Source: an uncultured Eubacterium sp. (GTDB lineage: Bacteria; Bacillota; Clostridia; Lachnospirales; Lachnospiraceae). From it: a DNA stretch of 64,000 bases. The stretch spans positions 62,001-126,000 of the forward strand of contig CAJTRZ010000001.1 in assembly GCA_910578975.1 (NCBI GenBank), in the 5' to 3' direction. The translations under genes and the position numbers were made by a program. Numbering within the stretch: the first letter of the stretch is position 1; every line of letters begins with the position of its first letter. This document shows, piece by piece, positions 6,579 through 15,496 of this stretch. Under the pieces are notes generated by a model. The model was not told the origin of the DNA, searched no databases, and worked only from the letters and a program-made list of their open reading frames with translations.

Positions 6579-8627
6579 CTACTTACGTTTTACTGTTTTT
6601 ATTTTTCCGTAAGCGCCATAGCATTTCTTTCCATTTACTATCTTATAAGCTCTCATTTTCACATAGTATTTTTTTACATTGACTAATCCCTTAATTGTCA
6701 CAGAAGTTTTTGTACCTTTTTTGACAGAAACTGTTGTAACATTTTTTGTAAACTTCTTGTTTGCAGCTACCTTTATTTCATATCCTGCAGCTTTTGCATT
6801 TTTCTTCCACAAAACTTTAATGGCTTTCTTACCTGCAATTTTTGCTTTCGTTACCTTTTGTGCCTTTAAAACTTCCTGTTCCCCAATTACTTGATTTGTA
6901 TCATCTTTCTTCTGCTCCACAGGCTGCAAAGTTAATCCTGTCCTGACTACACTAATTTGTCCTGCCGCCTCTGAAATTTCCTTTTCAGAAGTTTTCACAT
7001 CATCAATAACCTTTTCAGCATTCTTTACTGCTGTATCCAGTTTTACCAAAGAATCAAATGTATATTTCTTTGTCTCCTTCAAAAGTTTTTTTGCCTCTTC
7101 CACAACTTTTTTTAACGCTGTTTTGTCTGCTTCCTTTACAATGGTATAGGAATCTGAACCGGCAAGGACTGCACCCGTAGAAGCATCATAAGTCTGTACG
7201 GTAATTGCATTTTCTGATACATCTATTACGGAATATGACGGTGTCCATGTCTGGCTTCTTTCTGCAATATAATCCTGCTGTACTGGAATTAAATTATAAA
7301 ACTTGGAACCTGTGGCTGAGTTTGCCTCAAAATATACTGTTCCTTCTGGATTCACATTGATATTTCCATCTTTGCTAACAATATTGTAACAATTGTTATC
7401 TTCTAAGTAAGCCGCCTTAACCGGATCATCGGACGGTGTACTTGCACCTGCCGGTGATTTGCTGTATGTTTTATGTTCCTTACCATCTGATGTCAGCTGA
7501 TATGTTCTTGAATATGTATGGTCATGCCCCTGAAGTACGATGTCAATATCATACTTATCAAACAATGGGGTAAGCTGGGTTCTAAGCACCATTCCATCGG
7601 AATCAGAATGATCATATCCTGAACCATAAATGTCCTGATGGAATGTTACCACTCTCCACTTACACTGTTTATTTTGTTCCACTGCCTTCTTGATTACATT
7701 TTCGTGTGTAGCACAATTATAATTGTTTGTATCAATTACAATAAACAGTACCGAACCATATGTGTAATAATAATCTGTTCCTGCTGCTGTTGCTCCGGTA
7801 GTATACGGATTATCTTCTGCACTGTTCTTATCAAATACATTGGGATTGTTATAATGATATGTATACTGGGCAGATTTTGAATCATGATTTCCGATTGTTG
7901 TTGCTACAGGCAATGATGTTAATGGTGAAGCTGATAAATATCCTGCATACTCCTCTTCTTTATTTGCTGTATTTACCTGGTCTCCTGCTGATACCATGAA
8001 ACTTACATTATGCTGCGCTGTAGCATTTGTTAATACTTTATTCCAGTTAAAAGCATCGTTTCTCGCTGCCAGATTACTGCCGCTTTCTGAAACTTTTACG
8101 CCGTCTTCTGCTGCATTCTGTCCTGTACATGCTCCAATCTGTGGATCTCCTACATAAAGAATGGAATAATTCTCAAAGGAGCCTGTACGATACTCTTCCA
8201 CATCAGTCCACACACCGTTTTTCAATAACTGGTAGTAGTAGTCCGTGTTTTCTTTTAATCCACTGACTGTTACCTTATTGGAAAAATATCCGGTAACCGT
8301 CTGACCGATATCTGTCTGCTTTCCTTCAAACTCTATGACCTCCTTCATATCCTTATTTTGTGCCATTCTTACTTTTGGTATTTCTTCCGTATGTGAATAC
8401 CATGCAAAATTAAGCTGTGTCTCATTGACACCTGGAGTTAATGACACATTTTCATAGTTAGAACTGATGTCAGACCAGTCTGCCTTATATTGTGTCCACT
8501 GTGCCGATGCGTCATTCCAATGCTCTGTTGCTGCTTTTGCTGTTGCTCCCGGTACAATTCCCATACCCAATGCCATAACACCTGACATTGCAGCTGCTAT
8601 GATTTTTTTCTTTGTTTCTTTTTTCAT
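6579..8627 (-). CDS. Secreted metallophosphatase with N- and C-terminal Fn3-like domains
   Basis: A 682-residue exported phosphoesterase, probably a phosphate-scavenging enzyme of the purple acid phosphatase-like type. It has a signal peptide (residues 1-32, ending ATAKA), an N-terminal Fn3-like domain (about 40-145), and a calcineurin-type metallophosphatase core with the ordered motifs YVGDPQIG, SAGDQVN, TIGNHDS, TFHQD and LQGHDHTYS. A helical linker (about 500-575) and a Lys-rich C-terminal Fn3-like domain ending CYGAYGKIKTVKRK follow. Start has AAAGGAGA. It lies just downstream of phoR but has its own PHO-box promoter at 8702-8756, so it should be induced by phosphate starvation. Confidence 0.88.
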   Translation of the reverse strand: MKKETKKKIIAAAMSGVMALGMGIVPGATAKAATEHWNDASAQWTQYKADWSDISSNYENVSLTPGVNETQLNFAWYSHTEEIPKVRMAQNKDMKEVIEFEGKQTDIGQTVTGYFSNKVTVSGLKENTDYYYQLLKNGVWTDVEEYRTGSFENYSILYVGDPQIGACTGQNAAEDGVKVSESGSNLAARNDAFNWNKVLTNATAQHNVSFMVSAGDQVNTANKEEEYAGYLSASPLTSLPVATTIGNHDSKSAQYTYHYNNPNVFDKNSAEDNPYTTGATAAGTDYYYTYGSVLFIVIDTNNYNCATHENVIKKAVEQNKQCKWRVVTFHQDIYGSGYDHSDSDGMVLRTQLTPLFDKYDIDIVLQGHDHTYSRTYQLTSDGKEHKTYSKSPAGASTPSDDPVKAAYLEDNNCYNIVSKDGNINVNPEGTVYFEANSATGSKFYNLIPVQQDYIAERSQTWTPSYSVIDVSENAITVQTYDASTGAVLAGSDSYTIVKEADKTALKKVVEEAKKLLKETKKYTFDSLVKLDTAVKNAEKVIDDVKTSEKEISEAAGQISVVRTGLTLQPVEQKKDDTNQVIGEQEVLKAQKVTKAKIAGKKAIKVLWKKNAKAAGYEIKVAANKKFTKNVTTVSVKKGTKTSVTIKGLVNVKKYYVKMRAYKIVNGKKCYGAYGKIKTVKRK

Positions 8628-8701
8628 TTCTTCTCCTTTCTTACTATGCTAACTGTACTCATTAGCATTTTTGAAGCCTATCTCACTTATGCTTCACTCA
8701 T

Positions 8702-8756
8702 ATGGTAAGAAATGTATGTAAAAAGAAAAACCTCCCTATTGTAAATTATGCGTAAA
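8702..8756 (-). promoter_or_regulatory. PHO box and promoter of the metallophosphatase gene
   Basis: On the minus strand TTTACG (8756-8751), N5, TTTACA (8745-8740), N17, TTTACA (8722-8717), N9, then a -10-like TACCAT (8707-8702). The same spacing recurs upstream of phoB and pstS. The distal half-sites lie inside the terminator hairpin of phoR. Confidence 0.7.
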
Positions 8757-8783
8757 CAGACATTATTTACAATAGAAAGGTTT
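8725..8783 (-). terminator. Intrinsic terminator after phoR
   Basis: Nineteen-base arms (8728-8746 and 8765-8783) that pair fully in RNA when two G-U pairs are allowed, followed on the minus strand by a T-rich tract. It ends the pst-phoR transcript about 35 bases after the phoR stop. Confidence 0.8.
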
Positions 8784-8816
8784 ATACTGCCATCTGATAT
8801 ATAACTTCTTACCGTT

Positions 8817-10121
8817 TCAATCAACTACGTCCCACTCTATTTTTATCGTTGTTCCCTCCCCCGCGTTACTTTCCAATGATATGATTCCTCTTGTGAGATT
8901 ACAAATATGTTTCACGATAGAAAGACCTAGTCCTGTTCCCCCCAGTTGCTTTGACCGTCCTTTATCGACTCTGTAAAATCTCTCAAAAATTCTTTCCTGA
9001 TGCTCCTTAGGGATTCCTATACCAGTGTCAGCCACAACCAGAGCTACCTTGTTCTTCTCTACATGTACACTTACCTTTACAATCCCCCCCGGTTTATTGT
9101 ATCTAATGGCATTTTCTATCAGATTATATGCCAGTTCCTCTGCCAGTTCATTCCCAATACGTATCCAGGCTGTATTACACCCATGATATGATATTTTCAC
9201 ATTCATTTTTGCTGCATTAATTGACAACATTTCTACAGTACCTCTCGTAACCTCAGCCAAATCCACAATTTCCAGTAATTCTTCATTATTCTCTCCATCT
9301 AATTCAGATAACTTAATAATATCATTAATTAATATAAGAAGTCTGTCTGAACTTTTTCCTATCTCATGAGAGAAATGCTTTATATCCGTTTCTTTCACAA
9401 CTCCTGTCTCCATCAGCTCTGCATAACCGGAAATAGCAGTTAACGGTGTTTTTAATTCATGAGAGATATTGGCTGTAAATTCCTGTCTCATGTTGGCAGC
9501 AAACAAAATCTCCTCATGCTGGGACCGTATTTTCTTTGTAAATGGAATTAATTCTTCATAAATTTCATTTTCATCAACATGTTCCATATCCTCTACCATC
9601 CTTTCTATCGGTGCCACAATCTCTGATGTCAGGTAACGGGAAACCATCACACATATGATCACTAATATGAGAATCACAACCACAGTAATCGGAATGACAG
9701 AAATAAAAAACCACGCAACACTTGCTGATTTCTTCCCTACTCTTAAAACCTGTCCACTCTCCATTTTCACTGCATAATAAAATATATTTTCTGATAATGT
9801 ATCAGATTTTCTTATACTCTGTCCCCTGCCTTTTGCAAGTGCTTCCTTTACCTCTGGTCTATCCAGATGATTTTCCATAATCCCTGCCTCTGCCATGGAA
9901 TCAAAAATAACTGCTCCATCATTATCTATAACTGTTACTCTGGTATCTTCCGGCAATTTGTCATATTCTTTATTCTCAGATAGTAACTCTGCAATTACCT
10001 TTAAATCTGAAAAAACCTGTGTTTTTAAATGAATATAAAAAATCCCTGTCATAATTAATGTTGTTACCACGATTGAAAAAATGGCGATTCCCATGAACCG
10101 CCTGCTTAACTTCTTTTTCAT
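8817..10121 (-). CDS. phoR: Phosphate sensor histidine kinase PhoR
   Basis: Membrane sensor kinase of 434 residues, partner of PhoB. Helix 1 (IAIFSIVVTTLIMTGIFYI), an extracellular sensor domain of about 110 residues, helix 2 (WFFISVIPITVVVILILVI), a linker, then the HisKA domain with phospho-acceptor His in NISHELKTPLTAISGY and the HATPase domain with NLIENAIRYN, DTGIGIP, FERFYRVD and GGTGLGLSIV. I start at ATG 10121, which overlaps the phoB stop as ATGA and implies translational coupling; the upstream open frame lies inside phoB. It lacks an obvious PAS domain, so it is a short PhoR. It should respond to Pst/PhoU state. Confidence 0.9.
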   Translation of the reverse strand: MKKKLSRRFMGIAIFSIVVTTLIMTGIFYIHLKTQVFSDLKVIAELLSENKEYDKLPEDTRVTVIDNDGAVIFDSMAEAGIMENHLDRPEVKEALAKGRGQSIRKSDTLSENIFYYAVKMESGQVLRVGKKSASVAWFFISVIPITVVVILILVIICVMVSRYLTSEIVAPIERMVEDMEHVDENEIYEELIPFTKKIRSQHEEILFAANMRQEFTANISHELKTPLTAISGYAELMETGVVKETDIKHFSHEIGKSSDRLLILINDIIKLSELDGENNEELLEIVDLAEVTRGTVEMLSINAAKMNVKISYHGCNTAWIRIGNELAEELAYNLIENAIRYNKPGGIVKVSVHVEKNKVALVVADTGIGIPKEHQERIFERFYRVDKGRSKQLGGTGLGLSIVKHICNLTRGIISLESNAGEGTTIKIEWDVVD

Positions 10122-10786
10122 TTTAATTTGTACCCCACATTTCTCACTGTTACAATATGATTTCCTGCTTCTCCCAATTTTCTTCGAAGTGTCTTGATGT
10201 GCATATCCACTGTCCTTGTTTCTCCTGCAAAATCTGTCCCCCACACTACATTCATAATCACATCTCTTGAAAGAACACTCCCAACATTTGAAAGAAACAG
10301 CCGCAACAATTCATATTCTTTATAAGTTAATTCTATGTCCCTATTCTGAACCATACATACATGTTTGTCCTGATTCAATACAATATTATCAAAACTTAAA
10401 ATCGTTTCTTCATCAACCTTTATTCGTCTTAAGACTGCTTTAACTCTGGAAACCAGCTCCATAATTCCAAAAGGCTTTGTAATATAGTCATCTGCTCCTA
10501 AATCCAGTCCCTTGACTGTGTCAATTTCGGAAGCCTTTGCTGTCACAAGTATTACCGGAATTTCCTTGGTAGCAGAATGTTTTCTCATTCGGTTTAAAAT
10601 AGATAACCCATCCTCTTCCATAAGCATAATATCTAATAACACTAGATTCGGTAATATATCTCGCATTCTTTCATGAAAATCCTTTGCATTATCAAAACAG
10701 CAGACTTCATATCCACTGTTTTTTAACGCATACTCCTCTATTTCCTGTATATTCTTATCATCTTCTACAATATATATCAGTGCCAT
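10118..10786 (-). CDS. phoB: OmpR-family response regulator PhoB/PhoP
   Basis: DNA-binding response regulator of 222 residues. The receiver domain has acidic residues in YIVEDDKN, the phospho-acceptor Asp in LVLLDIMLMEEDG, and the Lys in YITKPFG. The C-terminal winged-helix domain carries LTYKEYELLRLFL and RTVDMHIKTLRRKLGEAG, classic OmpR/PhoB features. Neighbours (phoR, pst, phoU) identify it as the phosphate regulator. It overlaps phoR by four bases. Its own promoter region has the PHO box described at 10826-10880, so it is probably autoregulated. The ribosome site is modest (GGGATAAGG). Confidence 0.92.
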   Translation of the reverse strand: MALIYIVEDDKNIQEIEEYALKNSGYEVCCFDNAKDFHERMRDILPNLVLLDIMLMEEDGLSILNRMRKHSATKEIPVILVTAKASEIDTVKGLDLGADDYITKPFGIMELVSRVKAVLRRIKVDEETILSFDNIVLNQDKHVCMVQNRDIELTYKEYELLRLFLSNVGSVLSRDVIMNVVWGTDFAGETRTVDMHIKTLRRKLGEAGNHIVTVRNVGYKLK

Positions 10787-10825
10787 ACCTTATCCCACGC
10801 TTTTATTTTCAAATTTTATAATCAT

Positions 10826-10880
10826 ATACTATCAACAGTAAGTAAAATCTAATTTACAGTTTGTGTAAAATCTACGTAAG
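10826..10880 (-). promoter_or_regulatory. PHO box and promoter of phoB-phoR
   Basis: Minus-strand CTTACG (10880-10875), N5, TTTACA (10869-10864), N17, TTTACT (10846-10841), N9, -10-like TAGTAT (10831-10826). Half-site spacing is identical to the pstS and phosphatase boxes. The distal half-site overlaps the last codons of the small membrane gene. Confidence 0.7.
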
Positions 10881-11093
10881 ATTAAATTGATATATTATTA
10901 TGATCAGATACGCAACAACTCCTGAAATTCCTGCCATCACCTGTGCGACACTTTGAATCATCTCCACCGGCATATTACAAAGCCACAATATGAGATAAGA
11001 AAATCCATATCCCAATATAGAAAATAGTAATGTTCCTCCAATTAAAATAAGTCCTGCATATTTCCTGATTATTTTTTGCTTAACATGTTTCAT
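10872..11093 (-). CDS. Small two-helix membrane protein in the Pho operon
   Basis: A 73-residue hydrophobic protein between phoU and phoB. After a basic N-terminus (KHVKQKIIRKY) it has two transmembrane segments, about residues 14-35 (GLILIGGTLLFSILGYG) and 46-68 (VAQVMAGISGVVAYLIIIIY). The GAGGAG ribosome site at good spacing makes expression likely. I do not recognise a family. Its position inside a complete Pho block suggests a link to Pst/PhoU/PhoR signalling, but this is inference only. Confidence 0.65.
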   Translation of the reverse strand: MKHVKQKIIRKYAGLILIGGTLLFSILGYGFSYLILWLCNMPVEMIQSVAQVMAGISGVVAYLIIIIYQFNLT

Positions 11094-11149
11094 AGGTATT
11101 TCTCCTCTTTCTAATCTTTATCTTGTCATGGATCATTTTCTATTATTCC

Positions 11150-11800
11150 CTAATCTTTTGGTAATTCACCAGTCATTGAAAATAAAACCCATTCCGCTAT
11201 ATTCGTAGCATGGTCTCCGATTCGTTCGAAGTACTTTGCCACCATCAGAACATCCAGAACCTGTTCTGCATTTGCATCTCCTGCTTTTATCAGAGATTCA
11301 ATAGATACTTTCACTTTATCAAACAGTTCATCCACCACATCATCCTGTGCAATCACTTTATTTGCCTTCCTGTCATCTGACTTTACATATGCGTCAATCA
11401 CATCAATTAACATAACTGTTACTTCTTTTGCCATATCTTCTACAATATGCACTTCGTCTGCATATAGTTTTTGTGCCATTAAAATTGTCAATTCTGCAAT
11501 GTCCTCTGCATGGTCTCCGATTCGTTCCATATCCGTAATCATTTTCAATGCTGCTGATACTTCTCTCAAATCCTTTGCAACCGGCTGCTGTCTAAGCAGA
11601 AGGCTATAGCATAACTGCTCTATCAGCCGAACCTGTGCATCAATTTCCACATCACCACCGGCTATTTCCTCTGCCTTGTCAACACTTTGATTTAACAGTG
11701 CACTTACTGCACCCTGTATTGCTGTCTCAATCATTGTGCAAAGATGTACCATCTGGTCTTTTAACCCTTTTAACTGTGCGTCATAACTATCTCTTGCCAT
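11150..11800 (-). CDS. phoU: Phosphate signalling protein PhoU
   Basis: A 216-residue helical protein with the two PhoU repeats, each carrying the metal-binding motif: ITDMERIGDHAEDIAELT and AKYFERIGDHATNIAEWV. It couples Pst transporter activity to PhoR and represses the Pho regulon when phosphate is plentiful. The ATG has AGGAGG at close to ideal spacing. It follows pstB by 15 bases in the same operon. Length is normal for the family. Confidence 0.95.
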   Translation of the reverse strand: MARDSYDAQLKGLKDQMVHLCTMIETAIQGAVSALLNQSVDKAEEIAGGDVEIDAQVRLIEQLCYSLLLRQQPVAKDLREVSAALKMITDMERIGDHAEDIAELTILMAQKLYADEVHIVEDMAKEVTVMLIDVIDAYVKSDDRKANKVIAQDDVVDELFDKVKVSIESLIKAGDANAEQVLDVLMVAKYFERIGDHATNIAEWVLFSMTGELPKD

Positions 11801-11815
11801 ATCTGCCTCCTGTTA

Positions 11816-12565
11816 TTATCCAAATCTTCCTGTTATGTAATCCTCTGTTCTATTGTCAGAAGGATTGCTGAAAATCTTTTCTGTTTTATCAAATTCAATA
11901 ATTTCACCTAATAAGAAAAATGCTGTATTATCTGATATTCTTGCTGCCTGCTGCATATTATGCGTCACCATAACAATGGTATAATTCTCTTTCAATTCCA
12001 GTACCAGGTCTTCTATTTTAGAAGTAGATATCGGGTCCAATGCGCTTGTCGGCTCATCCATCAGAAGCACCTCCGGTTCTACTGCAAGGGCTCTTGCAAT
12101 ACAAAGACGCTGCTGTTGTCCTCCCGACATACTCAAAGCGTTCTTTTTCAAACTGTCTTTGCATTCTTCCCATATAGCTGCCTGCTTTAATGACTTTTCT
12201 ACAATCTCATCCAAAACGTTTTTTTTCTTTATGCCATGAGTCCTTGGACCATATGCAATATTGTCATATATACTCATAGGAAATGGATTTGGTGTCTGAA
12301 AGACCATTCCAACTCTTTTTCTCAGCTGATTTACATCCATGTCTTTATAAATATTCACACCGTCCAGCAAAATTTTTCCTTCTATTTTGCACCCCTCTAC
12401 CAAATCATTCATTCTATTTAGCGACTTGATAAATGTAGATTTTCCACATCCGGAAGGACCGATAAACGCTGTAATCTCTTTCGATGGTATCTTCATGTCA
12501 ACTTCTTTTAGCGCATGAAAATTTCCATAATACAAATTGAGGTTTTCTATTTCCAATTTATTCAT
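11816..12565 (-). CDS. pstB: Phosphate ABC transporter ATPase PstB
   Basis: ATP-binding subunit (249 residues) of the high-affinity phosphate importer PstSCAB. Walker A GPSGCGKST, Q-loop VGMVFQTPNPFPMSIYDN (the PNPFP is characteristic of PstB), signature LSMSGGQQQRLCIARAL, Walker B VLLMDEPTSALD, and switch His in MVTHNM. I prefer ATG 12565 with AAGGA; a TTG two codons upstream is less likely. It follows pstA and precedes phoU. Confidence 0.95.
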   Translation of the reverse strand: MNKLEIENLNLYYGNFHALKEVDMKIPSKEITAFIGPSGCGKSTFIKSLNRMNDLVEGCKIEGKILLDGVNIYKDMDVNQLRKRVGMVFQTPNPFPMSIYDNIAYGPRTHGIKKKNVLDEIVEKSLKQAAIWEECKDSLKKNALSMSGGQQQRLCIARALAVEPEVLLMDEPTSALDPISTSKIEDLVLELKENYTIVMVTHNMQQAARISDNTAFFLLGEIIEFDKTEKIFSNPSDNRTEDYITGRFG

Positions 12566-12576
12566 AATCAATTCCT

Positions 12577-13431
12577 TTACTTTTTACGAAATAATTTTTT
12601 TACTGCCCAAGCACATAAATTCACGATCATTGCCAGAATCAGCAGAATCACTGCGATTGCAAAAGCAACTTCAAACTCTCCCTGCTCCTTTGCATATACA
12701 TACAAAGCAACTGTCAGTGTCGCTCCCGAACTGCTAATTCCATCAAAAAATCCATTCAATGAATGTGCAAATCCTGCTGTAAACAACAATGCTGCCGATT
12801 CTCCTAATATTCTTCCTGCCGAAAGAATACATCCGGTAATAATTCCATCCATACACTGTGGAATAATAATTGTCCTTACCACACGCCATCTGGCTGCTCC
12901 CAGCCCATAAGCGCCTTCCCTGAGTCCCTTTGGTACAGAAATCAGACTTTCTTTTGTGGTTTTCATAATGGTAGGCAGATTCATAACCACCAATGTTAAC
13001 GCCCCTGCCAGAATACTTGTTGTCAGTCCAAGAAACTGACAAAAGAACAACATTCCAACTAGCCCATATATAATCGATGGTATTCCGGATAGGGTTTCTG
13101 ATGCCTGATCAATGATTTTTACAAACCGTTTACTTTTGGCATATTCGTTTAAATATATCGCTGCCCCTACACCCAGAGGAAGTAAAATAATAATCGCCGT
13201 CACCAGCAAATATACTGTATTTAATATGTCTGGTAATATTCCAATATTTCCAGATAAATAACTTGGTTTTGTAGACAGAAAATTAAGGGTAAGACCTGGC
13301 ATTCCTCTACTTAAAACATAACCTATAATAAATACAAGCACACAACAGGTTAAGCCAACCGACAGATACATACATCCCCATCTGATACCATTCTTTATTC
13401 TTCTTTTCTGAGATATTGACTGATGATTCAT
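12577..13431 (-). CDS. pstA: Phosphate ABC transporter permease PstA
   Basis: Inner permease subunit of 284 residues with about six transmembrane helices. The ABC permease coupling loop EGAYGLGAARWRVVRTIIIP lies in the cytoplasmic half, and IYLNEYAKSKRFVKII is typical of PstA. It overlaps the pstC stop by four bases (ATGA), so the two permeases are translated in a coupled way. Pairs with PstC to form the channel for phosphate. Confidence 0.93.
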   Translation of the reverse strand: MNHQSISQKRRIKNGIRWGCMYLSVGLTCCVLVFIIGYVLSRGMPGLTLNFLSTKPSYLSGNIGILPDILNTVYLLVTAIIILLPLGVGAAIYLNEYAKSKRFVKIIDQASETLSGIPSIIYGLVGMLFFCQFLGLTTSILAGALTLVVMNLPTIMKTTKESLISVPKGLREGAYGLGAARWRVVRTIIIPQCMDGIITGCILSAGRILGESAALLFTAGFAHSLNGFFDGISSSGATLTVALYVYAKEQGEFEVAFAIAVILLILAMIVNLCAWAVKKLFRKK

Positions 13432-14291
13432 TTCTTACTCCTCCTTCCTTCTGTAAAAAATCGGAGTGACATATTTATCATCATGATAAATAAATACAGT
13501 ACCAAGGCAATGGAAAACAATGCCTGTTTCTGTAATCCTGCAGCATAAGACATTTCTGATGCAACTGCTGTCGTAAGAAACCTTACGGAACCAAGTAGGT
13601 GTGGCATATTTGCCACATTTCCTGAAACCATCATAACTGCCATCGCCTCACCAATAGCCCTTCCTATTCCCAGTACAACAGAAGCGATAATCCCTGAGCT
13701 TGCTGCAGGAACAGAAACTCTGAAATATGTTTCATTCTTTGTTGCTCCCAGTGCCAGCGAACCTTCTTCATATTTTTTCGGCACAGCATCCAGAGCTGTC
13801 ATAGATACATTGATAATAGAAGGCAGAATCATAATCGCAAGTACGATAATTGCTGCCAAAAGCGATGCCCCATCGGGAATATGAAACAATTTTCTTATGG
13901 CCGGAACAAGCACCAGCATTCCTACCAATCCATATACCACTGACGGAATTGACGCAAGAAGAGATACCACAAAACTCACAACCTGTTTCACCTTGCCTGG
14001 TGCAAACTTTGAAAGATATACCGCCGTAAAAAATCCTATGGGAACTCCCAGCACAATGGCTCCTGCTGTACCATAAATACTTGTTAATATAAATGGTAAA
14101 ATTCCATAAGAGGCATCTTTTGCTGTAGATGCCCATGTCTTTCCAAATAGAAAGTCTATAATTCCAATTTCCTTAATTGCCGGGATTCCTGATATAATCA
14201 GATATACTGTGATTACAAGCACACACGCTACTGTAATTAACCCACATATCAAGAATATTGCCTGCATTATTTTTTCAATCGTTTTATTCAT
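13428..14291 (-). CDS. pstC: Phosphate ABC transporter permease PstC
   Basis: Permease subunit of 287 residues, about six helices. It has the coupling loop EGSLALGATKNETYFRVSVP and the PstC-type GVPIGFFTAVYLSKFAPG and IGRAIGEAMAVMMVSGN. It starts 17 bases after pstS and overlaps pstA at its end. The ribosome site is weak (GGGGA), which may lower its yield relative to PstS. Confidence 0.93.
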   Translation of the reverse strand: MNKTIEKIMQAIFLICGLITVACVLVITVYLIISGIPAIKEIGIIDFLFGKTWASTAKDASYGILPFILTSIYGTAGAIVLGVPIGFFTAVYLSKFAPGKVKQVVSFVVSLLASIPSVVYGLVGMLVLVPAIRKLFHIPDGASLLAAIIVLAIMILPSIINVSMTALDAVPKKYEEGSLALGATKNETYFRVSVPAASSGIIASVVLGIGRAIGEAMAVMMVSGNVANMPHLLGSVRFLTTAVASEMSYAAGLQKQALFSIALVLYLFIMMINMSLRFFTEGRRSKK

Positions 14292-14307
14292 AATATCTGA
14301 TTGTCCC

Positions 14308-15165
14308 CTACTTCATCGGCACAACGCCTGCTTCCTCAATAATTCCTTTTGTTTCATCAGATAACGCATAGTCCATAAATGCCTGAGCCGCATCCGTAAG
14401 TTTTTCTCCTGTTCTTGTTACTAATATGAACGGACGCTGGATAGCGTATGTACCATTTAATACTGTTTCTGCACTTGGCATAACACCATCAACTGCAAGG
14501 GATGATACTGTTTCATCTACTGAGGCAAGAGATGCGTAACCGATTGCACTTTCATTACTTCCTACTGTGGCAATGACATCTCCTGTTGACGTTAATTCCT
14601 GACGGAGTACACAGGCATCTTCTGTTCCTGTAATTGATTCAAAACCATCTCTTGTTCCACTTCCTGCTTCACGTCCGATAACAACGATTTCTGCATCTTT
14701 TCCACCAAGCTCTGACCAGTTCTTAATCTTTCCGGTATAAATATCTGCAATCTGCTTTATGGTCAAATCAGAAACGCTGTTTTTAGGATTTACAACAACG
14801 GCGATTCCATCCAGTGCCAATGTAGTTTCTTCCAACCCTAATTTTTTTTCTTCATCTTTTAAATTTCTGCTTGATAAACCAATATCACAGTTTCCGTTAG
14901 CTACTGCTGTAATTCCACTTCCACTTCCTGTTGGATTGTATGTAAATGTAACCCCTGAATTTTTATTCTGAAAATCTTCACCTAGCGCTCCAATTACTTT
15001 TTCCATAGATGTAGAACCATCGGTTGATACTGTTCCTGTGACTGCCTTAGTCTTCGTGTCAGAACCATCTGACTGTGTTGTATCTCCTTCGTTATTTCCA
15101 CATCCTACAAGGCATCCTAAAGCTACTGTTAATAATACTGTTAATACAAGTAATGTTTTCTTCAT
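14308..15165 (-). CDS. pstS: Phosphate-binding lipoprotein PstS
   Basis: Substrate-binding lipoprotein of the PstSCAB importer, 285 residues. A lipoprotein signal peptide ends in LVGC, anchoring the protein outside the membrane. The binding-protein fold shows VSTDGSTSMEKV, the phosphate-binding GREAGSGTRDGFESITG, and NPTGSGSGITAV, all typical of PstS. A low-complexity linker (NNEGDTTQSDGSDTKTK) follows the lipid Cys. Strong AAGGAGG ribosome site. First gene of the operon, preceded by a PHO box at 15207-15261. Confidence 0.95.
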   Translation of the reverse strand: MKKTLLVLTVLLTVALGCLVGCGNNEGDTTQSDGSDTKTKAVTGTVSTDGSTSMEKVIGALGEDFQNKNSGVTFTYNPTGSGSGITAVANGNCDIGLSSRNLKDEEKKLGLEETTLALDGIAVVVNPKNSVSDLTIKQIADIYTGKIKNWSELGGKDAEIVVIGREAGSGTRDGFESITGTEDACVLRQELTSTGDVIATVGSNESAIGYASLASVDETVSSLAVDGVMPSAETVLNGTYAIQRPFILVTRTGEKLTDAAQAFMDYALSDETKGIIEEAGVVPMK

Positions 15166-15206
15166 TCTTTTTTCCTCCTTTATTCTTGTTTACAGTTTAC
15201 ATTTTT

Positions 15207-15261
15207 ATGTTAGAATTTCTATGTAAAGTTCACTAGCGCCCTCATGTAAAATGAACGTAAA
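15207..15261 (-). promoter_or_regulatory. PHO box and promoter of the pst operon
   Basis: Minus-strand TTTACG (15261-15256), N5, TTTACA (15250-15245), N17, TTTACA (15227-15222), N9, -10-like TAACAT (15212-15207). The proximal half-site is 57 bases from the pstS start, nearly the same as in the phoB promoter. There is no good -35, as expected for an activator-dependent promoter. Confidence 0.75.
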
Positions 15262-15307
15262 AAAATATTACAGGGACTGAAACGAAAATATAGGCAAACG
15301 AGAACAA

Positions 15308-15391
15308 AAATATGGGCAGATACCTTGACCATCAATGCAAACCTGAAAACCTAAATGTTTGCACTAATGATAAAAGTATCTGCCCATATTT
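15308..15391. repeat. Long palindromic hairpin between pstS and rrf2
   Basis: Sixteen-base perfect arms AAATATGGGCAGATAC (15308-15323) and GTATCTGCCCATATTT (15376-15391), with an inner TGCAAAC/GTTTGCA stem (15336-15342, 15357-15363). T-rich DNA follows on both strands, so it could end transcription from rrf2 and shield the pst promoter. A near copy of the arm, AAAATATAGGCA, sits beside it at about 15284. With the PHO box this accounts for the 331-base gap. Confidence 0.65.
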
Positions 15392-15496
15392 CTTTTTATT
15401 TTAATGAATAATTCTATAATATTGACATATTTACCTTTACTTTATTTTGTTTAATATATTAAAATATTCTGCTACCTCATTTGTCACAAAAAATTG

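Noticed and set aside
8725..8783. Hairpin as only a terminator
   Set aside because: It is a good terminator for phoR, but its arm also carries two PHO half-sites at the same spacing as at phoB and pstS, so both roles are recorded.
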